A stretch of DNA of 64,000 nt, taken from contig CALVBD010000002.1 of the NCBI GenBank assembly GCA_944325635.1, forward strand, positions 186,001 to 250,000, given 5' to 3'. Source of the stretch: Candidatus Gastranaerophilales bacterium. GTDB taxonomy: Bacteria > Cyanobacteriota > Vampirovibrionia > Gastranaerophilales > Gastranaerophilaceae. This document shows, piece after piece, positions 49,786-60,400 of the stretch. Numbering within the stretch: the first letter of the stretch is position 1; each line of letters begins with the position of its first letter. The notes beneath the pieces were generated by a model that did no database searches, was not told where the DNA came from, and was given only the letters and a program-made list of their open reading frames with translations. The position numbers were made by a program, and so were the translations under genes.

Positions 49786-50832
49786 ATGAATGAACTTATT
49801 GAGAAGGCAAAAGAGTTTCATACATTGACAAAAGAAGAACTTGTTTCGCTTCTGGCGGATGATGGGATTAATGAGGAGCTTTTTCAGGCTGCCGATAGTG
49901 TAAGGCGGGAATTTGTCGGGGATGAAGTTCATTTGAGGGCTTTAATCGAGTTCTCAAATTACTGCAGATGTAATTGCCTTTATTGCGGAATACGCGCAGA
50001 GAATAATCTTGTTGAACGGTATAGATTGGAAAAATCAGAAATCTTAAAGCTTGCACAGCACGCTGCTGATTTAGGTTATAAGACTATTGTTCTGCAATCG
50101 GGAGAGGATTTGTCGTTTAAGGCGGATTATCTTGCAGAAATTGTAGCCGGGATAAAAAAGCTGGATGTTGCTGTTACTTTAAGTATCGGGGAGAGAAGTT
50201 ATGAGGAATATAAGATTCTGAAAGAGTCAGGTGCGGATAGATTTCTTTTGAGAATTGAAACTACGAACAAAGACTTATACGAAAAAATGCACCCGAAAGC
50301 CAGTTTTGAAAATCGCAAAAGATGTCTATATAATTTAAAAGAATTGGGCTTTGAAACGGGAACGGGCTGTCTTGTGGGGCTTCCGGGGCAGACTGTTGAA
50401 TCGCTTGCTGATGACATTTTGTTTTTTAAAGAACTTGATGCTGATATGATTGGAATTGGCCCTTTAATCCCGCATCCTCATACACCATTACGAGATAGCG
50501 AATGCGGCAATCTTATGCTGTCTTTGAAGGTTATGGCGTTTACACGGCTTTTGCTGCCGGATATTAATATTCCGGCGACCACAGCTATGGAAACGTTAAA
50601 TCCTGAAGGGCGGATAATGGCACTGCAGGCAGGAGCTAATGTTGTAATGCCAAATGTTACGGCAGAGGGTGTCAGAGGAAAGTATGAAATTTATCCGAAT
50701 AAGGCTGCAGTAAATTATGCGGAGTTATCAAAGAAATTATCGCAAATCGGGCGTACAATTTCTCGGCAAAAAGGGTTTAGGGGCGGTAAAGCAGAAAGGA
50801 TAAAAGATGAAAATAGCAGAAAATTTGATTGA
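49786..50832 (+). CDS. hydE: [FeFe]-hydrogenase maturase HydE (radical SAM)
   Basis: HydE helps build the di-iron subcluster of [FeFe] hydrogenase. The 348-aa protein has the radical-SAM motif [19 protein letters not shown] (Cys 60, 64, 67), [55 protein letters not shown] and [20 protein letters not shown]. These separate it from biotin synthase and PylB relatives. HydF, HydG and the hydrogenase are not in the window. ATG 49786 is preferred to the upstream in-frame ATG 49735, which lies within the hairpin and before the -10 box. It overlaps cysK by 26 nt. Confidence 0.9.
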   Translation: MNELIEKAKEFHTLTKEELVSLLADDGINEELFQAADSVRREFVGDEVHLRALIEFSNYCRCNCLYCGIRAENNLVERYRLEKSEILKLAQHAADLGYKTIVLQSGEDLSFKADYLAEIVAGIKKLDVAVTLSIGERSYEEYKILKESGADRFLLRIETTNKDLYEKMHPKASFENRKRCLYNLKELGFETGTGCLVGLPGQTVESLADDILFFKELDADMIGIGPLIPHPHTPLRDSECGNLMLSLKVMAFTRLLLPDINIPATTAMETLNPEGRIMALQAGANVVMPNVTAEGVRGKYEIYPNKAAVNYAELSKKLSQIGRTISRQKGFRGGKAERIKDENSRKFD

Positions 50833-51724
50833 ATTAATCGGCGGAACTCCGCTTGTAAAAATAAATAAATTAAATGACGGGCAGGCAATTATTGCAGCTA
50901 AAATAGAGTCGCGGAACCCTGCCGGTTCTATTAAAGATAGACCGGCTTATAATATGATTAAAAGAGCGGAAGAGGCAGGACTTATAAATAAAGATACTGT
51001 AATAATCGAACCGACAAGCGGTAATACAGGTATAGGTCTTGCTATGGTGTGCGCAATAAAAGGTTACAGAATGATTTTGACAATGCCGGAAACAATGAGT
51101 CTTGAGCGCAGATTACTTTTAAAAGCTTACGGCGCGGAATTGGTTCTGACAGACGGCGCAAAAGGCATGCAGGGGGCTGTTGATAAGGCGGAGGAACTCC
51201 ACAGAGAAATTAAAAATTCCTATATCCCGCAGCAGTTTTCGAACCCATCAAATCCGGAAAGCCACATCTTAACAACAGCAGAAGAAATCTGGTCTGATAC
51301 AGATGGCAAAGTTGACATAATCGTTGCAGGAGTGGGAACCGGCGGAACAATTTCAGGTATTGCAAAAGGTTTAAAAGCAAAAAATCCGAAAATTAAAGCT
51401 GTTGCAGTTGAGCCGGTAACTTCGCAGGTTCTGGCGGGAAACGCTGCAGGTAGTCATAAAATTCAAGGTATAGGAGCAAATTTTGTTCCGGAGAATTTTG
51501 ACCGTAATGTAGTGGATGAAATTATTCCTGTATCGGATGAAGATTCTATGGATATGGCAAGAAAACTCGCAACACAAGAAGGTATTTTATCTGGGATTTC
51601 TTCAGGGGCTGCAATGTGGGCGGCTAATCAACTTTCCAAAAGACCTGAAAATAAGGGGAAGCTTATTGTTGTAATTTTGCCAGACAGCGGGGAAAGATAT
51701 TTATCAAGTGAACTATTTAAATAA
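50807..51724 (+). CDS. cysK: cysteine synthase (O-acetylserine sulfhydrylase)
   Basis: This 305-aa PLP enzyme makes cysteine from O-acetylserine and sulfide. The PLP lysine is Lys 43 in [15 protein letters not shown]. It has the substrate loop [13 protein letters not shown], the phosphate loop [24 protein letters not shown] and [17 protein letters not shown] lies 6 nt before ATG within the end of hydE. The coupling with HydE may reflect the demand for cysteine and iron-sulfur chemistry, but this is inference. Confidence 0.96.
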   Translation: MKIAENLIELIGGTPLVKINKLNDGQAIIAAKIESRNPAGSIKDRPAYNMIKRAEEAGLINKDTVIIEPTSGNTGIGLAMVCAIKGYRMILTMPETMSLERRLLLKAYGAELVLTDGAKGMQGAVDKAEELHREIKNSYIPQQFSNPSNPESHILTTAEEIWSDTDGKVDIIVAGVGTGGTISGIAKGLKAKNPKIKAVAVEPVTSQVLAGNAAGSHKIQGIGANFVPENFDRNVVDEIIPVSDEDSMDMARKLATQEGILSGISSGAAMWAANQLSKRPENKGKLIVVILPDSGERYLSSELFK

Positions 51725-51730
51725 TATCTT

Positions 51731-51930
51731 TCTCACAAAACAATTCACCGGATTGTTTTGTTCGGCAGAGTGCCCTCAGCTCGCAAACAAAAACATGTAC
51801 CATCAAAAGCGATGATACATGTTTTTTTAATTTGTGTAAAATTGTGTAAAAGCGGTTTATACAATGTTGTCACAAAGAAAGAAGTGGACTACGTCCACAG
51901 TCTTACTCGCTCGCTATTAACGGGACTCCG
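51731..51930 (+). repeat. 200-bp tandem repeat, unit 1
   Basis: Identical over 200 bp to 51941-52140, 10 bp apart. Each unit contains the hairpin AAAACAAT/ATTGTTTT, a terminator hairpin and GTGGAC-TAC-GTCCAC. It starts 7 bp after cysK. A 186-codon open frame across both units is a repeat artefact. Confidence 0.95.
51789..51828 (+). terminator. cysK terminator within repeat unit 1
   Basis: AAACATGTA..CATC-loop-GATG..TACATGTTT (one C-A mismatch) followed by TTTT. Confidence 0.85.
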
Positions 51931-51940
51931 AAGCTTTACC

Positions 51941-52140
51941 TCTCACAAAACAATTCACCGGATTGTTTTGTTCGGCAGAGTGCCCTCAGCTCGCAAACAA
52001 AAACATGTACCATCAAAAGCGATGATACATGTTTTTTTAATTTGTGTAAAATTGTGTAAAAGCGGTTTATACAATGTTGTCACAAAGAAAGAAGTGGACT
52101 ACGTCCACAGTCTTACTCGCTCGCTATTAACGGGACTCCG
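51941..52140 (+). repeat. 200-bp tandem repeat, unit 2
   Basis: Second identical unit. It is followed by about 60 bp of different GC-rich sequence (GGCGACTGCTATGGCTTTGC) up to the convergent end of groL. Confidence 0.95.
51999..52038 (+). terminator. duplicated terminator within repeat unit 2
   Basis: An exact copy of the hairpin and T-run at 51789-51828, 210 bp downstream. Confidence 0.8.
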
Positions 52141-52202
52141 GTTGGCGACTGCTATGGCTTTGCCATATATGTCGCCAAGCCTCCGCCCTCAGCTCGCTCG
52201 CG

Positions 52203-53855
<1,653 letters not shown>

Positions 53856-54140
53856 TTATTCAATAATTGCTAATGCGTCTTTGATTGATAAAATTTTGTA
53901 TTCGGTTCCGTCCATTTTAACGTCGGTTCCTGCGTATTTTGCATAAAGAACTGTTTGACCGACTGTAACGTCCATAGGTTCTCTTTCTCCTTTGTCGTTC
54001 ATTTTGCCGAGACCAACAGCAACGATTTCACCTTTTTGAGGTTTTTCTTTTGCACTGTCAGGAATAAAAATTCCGCCTGAAGTTTGTTCTGTATCTTCAA
54101 TAACTTTTACAACAATTCTGTCGCCTAATGGTTTTAACAT
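53856..54140 (-). CDS. groS: co-chaperonin GroES
   Basis: This 94-aa protein has [20 protein letters not shown], the mobile loop [20 protein letters not shown] and [25 protein letters not shown] lies 8 nt upstream. The region upstream has no CIRCE (TTAGCACTC-N9-GAGTGCTAA) element, so HrcA control is not evident. Confidence 0.98.
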   Translation of the reverse strand: MLKPLGDRIVVKVIEDTEQTSGGIFIPDSAKEKPQKGEIVAVGLGKMNDKGEREPMDVTVGQTVLYAKYAGTDVKMDGTEYKILSIKDALAIIE

Positions 54141-54304
54141 ATTTATTCTCCTTCTTATACTAACCTAGTACATTATATTTATATAACGGATTTTCAAAAT
54201 AATTAAAATCCTTAAGGTTTTTTTAATTATTTAATTAACAAATAAATACAGAAAGGGTGGATTTATAAATCCAGCAAGAATAATGACTTGTCCATTTTAT
54301 ATAT
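54141..54304. other. groS upstream region with inverted repeat
   Basis: GGATTTT (54188-54194) and AAAATCC (54205-54211) form a 7-bp inverted repeat overlapping the palindrome CCTTAAGG (54210-54217). No CIRCE. The groS promoter was not identified with confidence. Confidence 0.35.
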
Positions 54305-54540
54305 GGGGCTTGTGCAGCCCAAACCCCTGCTCCAGTATTCTTTCTTTTGGTTGCGAAGCCAAAAGAAAGAATACTGGACAAGAAAGAAAAACTCGCTTAT
54401 TTCCAGCGCTGCTGCGCAGCGCAAGACCGAATGGATGTCGTTAAATGCAGACGCATTTAACCTTTCAGCCTCACTATAGCACTTAGTGCACGTTCGGCTG
54501 TCGGCAGCAGATTCGTGCGGGTGTGCGTTAGCATTATAAT
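54305..54540 (+). repeat. multi-hairpin repeat, copy B
   Basis: Same order of hairpins as copy A: GGGGCT/AGCCC; a perfect 20-bp stem TCCAGTATTCTTTCTTTTGG with loop TTGCGAAG (54331-54378); GCGCTGC/GCAGCGC (54406-54422); TTAAATGC/GCATTTAA (54441-54460); GCAC/GTGC. Differences from copy A fall mostly in loops or are compensated in the stem. The right end (after about 54490) diverges. It abuts the 3' end of the MFS gene. Confidence 0.8.
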
Positions 54541-54542
54541 TC

Positions 54543-55934
54543 TCAATTGTTATGCTTTTTCTTCCGTTCGTCCAGCATAAGCATTGTACAAATTATGATA
54601 CAAATGATTGCTGACATAACCCAGAATACAATGGCGCCGTTCCAGCCGAATTTATCTACCATAAAACCGGTTCCGGTTGATGAAAATACAGCCCCGATGT
54701 AGCCGAAAGTTCCTGTAAATCCGGTTGCGGCAGATGCTACTTTTTTAGAGCTGCTTTCTACTGCACACAAACCGCCTATCATCATCTGCGGACCGTAGGT
54801 AAATGCGCCGAGAAGTCCGATTAATATAAAATCAAGCGTGCCGATTGTATTGAATTTCAACAACACAAGACACATTACAACCCCCGCAAGGTAGATTAAA
54901 TTTACAGGCGCCCTCTGACCTTTGAAAATTTTATCGGAAATCAGCCCTGCACAAATTGTTCCGGCAATTCCGACTAATGGCAGCGAACTTAATTTCATTG
55001 CCGCGATTTCAAGAGAATTCCCCTTTGCTTCGTGGAGGTATTTTATCATCCAGTCCTCTGCGCCAAATCTTATAATATAGACGAAAATATAGGCAATAGC
55101 AAGAAGCCAGATTGTTTTATTATAAAGAATATTTTGTTTAAAAATTTCAACGTAAGAGCGGTTATCTTCTTCCGTGCAATCGGATTTTTTAGCAGCAGGT
55201 TCTTCTCTATATGTTTCTACATCAGGAAGCCCGAGTGACTGCGGTCTGTCGCGGAGTCTGTCAAAAAGCCATATTGCAACAAGGATTGCAAGCGTGCCCG
55301 GAACAAAGAATGCCATTTTCCAGCCCCAGTGCGCAACTAAAAATCCTGATACAATTACGCTTAAAAATGTTCCGACCTGATGAGAACAAGACCAGAGCGA
55401 CCATTTTGTCCCTCTTTCTGAATTAGAATACCAGTAGGTTAAACTCTTTGCAACAGCCGGAAATCCAGCGGACTGGAACCATCCGCTTGCGCCCCAGAAG
55501 AATACAAAAAGCCAGAGCAAAATCGTATTTGTCGGTAACCCGAAAAATGATATGTGTCCCGGAGTTATAAATACTGCGGATAACCCGAAACAGATATTTG
55601 CAATCGCTGTCATAATCAATGCTGTCGGTAGGAATTTTCTTACATCCGACCCATCAGCAAGAACGCCGTTTACAAATTTACCGATACCGTAAGTCAAATA
55701 TAAAGAACTCCCGAGCAATCCGAGTTCAGTGTTTGAATAACCGTATTCAGCACTCAATCCGGGTAATGCTACTGCGATATTCTTCTTACAAAGGTAGAAT
55801 ACAGTATAGCCTATAAAACAAGCGTAAAATATTCTCAGCCTCCAGTGAGAATACATGCTTTTGACTTTTTCACTGTCTTGAATAGTCTCTTTTACGGGAG
55901 GCTCTTTAAAAAAATGAGCTAATTTTTCCAACAT
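54543..55934 (-). CDS. MFS organophosphate antiporter (GlpT/UhpT/UhpC family)
   Basis: This 463-aa 12-helix transporter has FIGYTVFYLCKKNIAVALPG, GLLGSSLYLTYGIGKFVNGV, LADGSDVRKFLPTALI and GWFQSAGFPAVAKSLTYWYS. It also has SERGTKWSLWSCSHQVGTFL, the conserved GlpT/UhpT region. Family members exchange sugar phosphates or glycerol 3-phosphate for phosphate. The close match to the W-Q-S-x-G-F-P pattern suggests the UhpC/UhpT branch. No sensor kinase is adjacent, so transport rather than sensing is favoured. It is 3 bp downstream of the DnaQ-like gene on the same strand. Confidence 0.9.
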   Translation of the reverse strand: MLEKLAHFFKEPPVKETIQDSEKVKSMYSHWRLRIFYACFIGYTVFYLCKKNIAVALPGLSAEYGYSNTELGLLGSSLYLTYGIGKFVNGVLADGSDVRKFLPTALIMTAIANICFGLSAVFITPGHISFFGLPTNTILLWLFVFFWGASGWFQSAGFPAVAKSLTYWYSNSERGTKWSLWSCSHQVGTFLSVIVSGFLVAHWGWKMAFFVPGTLAILVAIWLFDRLRDRPQSLGLPDVETYREEPAAKKSDCTEEDNRSYVEIFKQNILYNKTIWLLAIAYIFVYIIRFGAEDWMIKYLHEAKGNSLEIAAMKLSSLPLVGIAGTICAGLISDKIFKGQRAPVNLIYLAGVVMCLVLLKFNTIGTLDFILIGLLGAFTYGPQMMIGGLCAVESSSKKVASAATGFTGTFGYIGAVFSSTGTGFMVDKFGWNGAIVFWVMSAIICIIICTMLMLDERKKKHNN

Positions 55935-55937
55935 AAT

Positions 55938-56855
55938 TTACTTCCCTGCTTTTATTATTTGAATATTTCTGGTTTCCGTAATTTCCTGACGGGCATCTTT
56001 TATCATTTCTCTTTTATCTTCGTCTAATCTGTACCCGCCAACTAATCTGTCTACGAAACCTGTGTTTAATTTTACTGCCTTGTCAAACGCACCGACTTCT
56101 TCCAGCACGTCTTTTATCTGGTGTAAATCATAACCGAATGTTTGTTTTGAATTATATACAAGAGTTTCGCCTGTCTGTGCGACAATAGGGGTTCCGCCCT
56201 GTTCAAAATAGAGTTTGAATACTGATTTCAAATCCTGCAATTCCGATTGCAATGTGGTGACTGTCTGCTGAATTCTCAAATATCTTTCAAAAAGATATTC
56301 AACATTTTCTAACTGTTTTTGTTCCCAATCATATTTTTGAAGATAGAGTTTTTTTAGTTTTGGATAAGCAAGCGCTAACCCCATAGTATCAGCCATTGCC
56401 CTATGGTGATTGTTAAGTTCAACGTGGAATTTATTGGTTAAGGCCTCCAATCCATGAGATTCAAGATCCGGATAAACTTCCTTAAACATTTGCTGGGTAT
56501 CAATTCTGGTATTTGTAATTTCGTTGCCGGTAGTACGTTTTGACGCTTCGTTAATGAATGTGTAATCGAAAATCGCATTGTGCGCAACAATCGGATAATC
56601 TCCGATGAATTCTAAAATCTTCGGCATAACTTCAGCTTCTGTCGGGGCGTCTGCAACCATCTCCGGTGTTATTCCGTGGATTGCCATACTTGATTTTCTA
56701 ATATGCTGTTCAGGGTTAATCAAAGTCTGAAATTCATCTTTAATTTTGCCGTTTTCAAGCCTCACCGCAGCAAATTCAACCATTTTTTCTTTTGTATAAT
56801 CAAGTCCCGTTGTTTCCGTATCAAGAACTATTTCAATAATCTTTTTCCGTACCAT
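55938..56855 (-). CDS. DnaQ-family 3'-5' exonuclease (DEDDh)
   Basis: This 305-aa protein is an N-terminal exonuclease domain (1-170) plus an unassigned helical C-terminal half. Exo I is VLDTETTGLDY, Exo II is PIVAHNAIFDYTFINE, and Exo III is NNHHRAMADTMGLA. The His places it in the DEDDh group with the DNA polymerase III epsilon subunit and PolC. The C-terminal part (about 175-305, with a coiled coil YLFERYLRIQQTVTTLQ) is unlike the E. coli clamp-binding tail, so it may be a stand-alone repair/RNA exonuclease. AGGAA lies 6 nt before the ATG. Confidence 0.88.
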   Translation of the reverse strand: MVRKKIIEIVLDTETTGLDYTKEKMVEFAAVRLENGKIKDEFQTLINPEQHIRKSSMAIHGITPEMVADAPTEAEVMPKILEFIGDYPIVAHNAIFDYTFINEASKRTTGNEITNTRIDTQQMFKEVYPDLESHGLEALTNKFHVELNNHHRAMADTMGLALAYPKLKKLYLQKYDWEQKQLENVEYLFERYLRIQQTVTTLQSELQDLKSVFKLYFEQGGTPIVAQTGETLVYNSKQTFGYDLHQIKDVLEEVGAFDKAVKLNTGFVDRLVGGYRLDEDKREMIKDARQEITETRNIQIIKAGK

Positions 56856-56944
56856 ATTCTATTCCTGTCTATCTCTATTAAGATAATAGCACAAAAAAAT
56901 TTTCTGTGATAGAATACCCTTTGTAAGAAAGTAAAGGAGAAATT

Positions 56945-57268
56945 ATGTCTAACGCATTGGATATTAATGATGCAAATTTTGAGCAGGAAGTCCTGACCTC
57001 TTCAACTCCTGTTGTAGTTGATTTCTGGGCTCCATGGTGTGGTCCTTGCAGAAAACTCAGTCCTATTTTGGATGAGGTTGCCAATGAATTTGCAGGCCGC
57101 GTAAAATTTGTAAAAGTTAATACGGATGAAAATTTGCAGACTGCAAAAAATTATGCAATCAGCGGTTTGCCGAGCCTTCTTGTGTTTAAAGACGGCAAAG
57201 CTGTTGAAAGACTCGTAGGTTTAATGCCAAAGTCTTCAATTATTTCTAATATAGAAAAACACATTTAA
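56945..57268 (+). CDS. trxA: thioredoxin
   Basis: This 107-aa single-domain thioredoxin has VVVDFWAPWCGPCRKLSPIL (redox Cys 32 and 35), the buried Asp region and cis-Pro in AISGLPSLLVFKDG. It donates electrons to, for example, peroxiredoxins and methionine sulfoxide reductases; NrdD does not use it. AAAGGAG is 6 nt before ATG. Monocistronic with a terminator. Confidence 0.97.
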   Translation: MSNALDINDANFEQEVLTSSTPVVVDFWAPWCGPCRKLSPILDEVANEFAGRVKFVKVNTDENLQTAKNYAISGLPSLLVFKDGKAVERLVGLMPKSSIISNIEKHI

Positions 57269-57287
57269 ATTATATGTAACAAAATAT

Positions 57288-57336
57288 AAAGCAGCGGTGT
57301 GTGGCTTAAATTGCCTTATACCGCTGCTTTTGCTTT
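57288..57336 (+). terminator. terminator after trxA
   Basis: AAAGCAGCGGT (57288-57298) pairs with ACCGCTGCTTT (57320-57330), followed by TGCTTTTCTTTT. Confidence 0.85.
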
Positions 57337-57364
57337 TCTTTTACTAAAGTTAAAATTTTTACCC

Positions 57365-57392
57365 TAAAGTTTTTTCCCTCAAATGCCGATAA
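57365..57392 (+). promoter_or_regulatory. sigma28-like promoter of the 1259-aa protein gene
   Basis: TAAAGTTTT (from 57365) and perfect GCCGATAA (57385-57392), 16 nt between TAAA and the -10, one more than the FliA consensus. It is about 44 nt upstream of ATG 57436. Confidence 0.45.
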
Positions 57393-57435
57393 AGAAAGTG
57401 TCGAATAATGTCTTTATAGGAAAAAGAGGTTCTTA

Positions 57436-60400
57436 ATGCTCGATAGCATCGGAAAAATTAAAGAAAAAGTTCACAATTCGATATATGAGCGTGACGGCAG
57501 CAACACTAAGGATGTTGAGGCTATCATTGCAGCGCTTAAAGAGGATGAAAAGTTTAAAAATTTCTCTGAAGCTGAGCTTTATTCTTATGCATACGGACTG
57601 ATTTCCAATAGTAATGCTCATGCTCTGAAAGGTGCATTTCAAAGTATGGGATTTGACAGCGGTAAGCCGAAAGATCCTTTTTGGAGCCAGTATACCTATG
57701 AAGAAATTCTCAATATGGCTGAAAACGGTGTTATGGTTCCGCAGGAATTTGTAGACTGGGCACATACAATGCAGGATTCTGATACAACATCTTATCAAAT
57801 AGAGGTATCTACAGAGGATTCTTGTACATATGAAAACCTTATGGCCGAAACCGATAACCTCAGTCCCAGTGCTCTTCAAAAAAGAGCTCAGGCTTTTGCA
57901 TCAAAAGCTCAGAGCCAGCAAGAATTGATTAATGATAAAGTAGAAGAAACAAAACCTATTTTAAGTACTGTTCAGGCTGAAAAGAATGAACTGGAAAAAA
58001 ATCAGACCGCCTCTTTACAGAAGTTAGAATCAATTACTAAAGAGTGGAAAAGTCTTGACAAAAAGTTTAAAAACGGTGTTGAACTTACTGATTCCGAACA
58101 ACAAAGATATAAAGACCTTGGTCTTATGCTAAATGACCATAATAATAATCTTGTAATGCAAACACAAAAGGTCAGCGGTGATATTGAAGATCTCATGGAG
58201 CAGATAGACAATATCGATATGCTTTTGAATATCAATGAAAAAATTAATTCCGAAATTGAGAATATTGCGACACAAATATCCTGGACTGAAGGTAATAAAA
58301 AACATATTATTCTGCCAACCAGCAGCGGTAATCAGATAACAGGTCTGAATGCCTCATTCTACACTGCAGCAATGGGTAATAACCTTGCGATAGACACAGG
58401 TTTAACCGGAATAAATCTTTTTGTCAGCAATATTGAAATTACAAATATGCAGGGAAGCAATCTCGCTCTCGCAAACGAAACACAAGAACAAGTTGATATT
58501 GTTAATCAGGCTTCCGAGAAGAAAGATCAAAATCTTATTTATACTACTAATAAGCAGGCTGAAACACAGGGCAGTGATAAAAAATCGGAAAATGAGGAAG
58601 ATAATACAAATAAAACTCAAACTCAAACTCAAACACCGGCTCAATCACAAGAAAATCAGAATGAAACCGATGCTCAGCAGATGTTATCTCCTGTCAATAA
58701 AACTCCTGCCGCAGAAAAAACAAATAATCCGTCTGATGCTGCTAATGCAAATATTCCTGCACAAACTCCGGAAAATCAGGTTGATTCAGAAACCGGAAGT
58801 GTTACAGGATTTGCAGACATTATTAATGAGGCTCCTCAAACAGAAACTAAAACTGATGTTCAACTACAATCAAAAGCTTCTGAGACTGTCGATAATGCTG
58901 CAACTGTTTCTACAAAACAATCCACACCTGTTGATGCTAATACAACATCAGCAGCCGGTGCTTCCGATACAAATGCTTCGGCAGAAACCACAGCAGCTTC
59001 TTCAGCAACAGGAACTACAGAAACAACAGAAAATACCCAAACATCTGTTGAAACAGAAGATCCTGTAGAAGCTGAAACCTCTCAATATGTATCTGAATGC
59101 CAGAACCGAAATACTGCTATGGTACAGGCAGAACAGCAAATTCAGGCTAAAACTCAGGAAGTTCAACAAATAAGAAACACACAAAAAGTTGAAGACGCCA
59201 AAATTAATGCAGAATTGAAAAAGAACCTGTCTGAGTATGAAAAGCTTGCTCAGAAAGTTCAAAGCGGTGAAACCTTATCTGACGGTGAACAAAAACGTGT
59301 TAAAACTTTAGAAAAAGCTCTAAACTCAAACAACGGAACTATTATTACGCAACTGCAGGACAAAGTTACTGCATTAACAGGTTTTGCTGCTCAGGTGCAG
59401 AATTCCATTCAGGCAACAAAAGACAACCAGGAATTCGGTACAGAAGCTGTAGAAAAAGGTAAAGAATATGCAAAATCAGTTCTTGGAGACAGATCTTATT
59501 TAAATAATAATTTCTGGTTTATGGGAATGAGCAAAGAAAAACAATATGACCTTCTCTACGGTAAAGCAGGAGAATCAATCGGACGTGATGCTATTGATAA
59601 CGGAGAACTTCTTATCAATAATTCAACAGCTTCTGCTGAAAGATTAAGCAAGTCACTGCCTCTTGCAGGTTTCGCAACTAATTATTCAAATGAACTGAAT
59701 ACAAAAATTCAGGAAACATCAACAAAAGTTTCATCAATACAGGAACAGTTGAAAAAATCTGCTAATGACGCTGAATCTGATGTTAACGGCGCAGGTAACG
59801 GAGAAACTTCTTCTTCAAACAGTTCTTCTAAAAATGAAGAGAATAAAGAAGTTACTCAACAAGATGGACAAAAAGTTGAACAACAAGGCCGAGATGCTGA
59901 AAAAGAAGGCAACGATGCTAAAAAAGATGGCGAAAAAGCTAAGAAGGATAAACAATCCACAGATAAGCAAATTAAAAAAGAAACTGCCTTATTAAAGTCA
60001 GATGAACAAAGAATTAAGACTTATACAAAAGATTCTCAACAAATAAATAAACAATTTGAGCAGATGGCTGCTGAAGTTGAAACTATTCTTGGGGCACAAG
60101 GCGAATCTCAATCTACAGAAACTGCCCAGGCTCCGGCATTGAATGCGAATGCTGCAGGTCCTGCCGGAATAAGTGCTGCCGGTCCTTCTTTGAATGCTGT
60201 ATCAGCAACCCCTCAAGATACATCTTCTTCTGGATCCGGTGCAAATGATGATACAACCGCAAGACTTTCTGCAATGGCTTCTGCTGTTCCTGGACTTGAA
60301 AAACGTTTAAAATCTAATGATAAAACCATCAAGAGTTTATCTTCTTCTGCTCAAGCAAAAAATAAAAAATTATCGAAACTTTATAACCTGAAATATAAGC

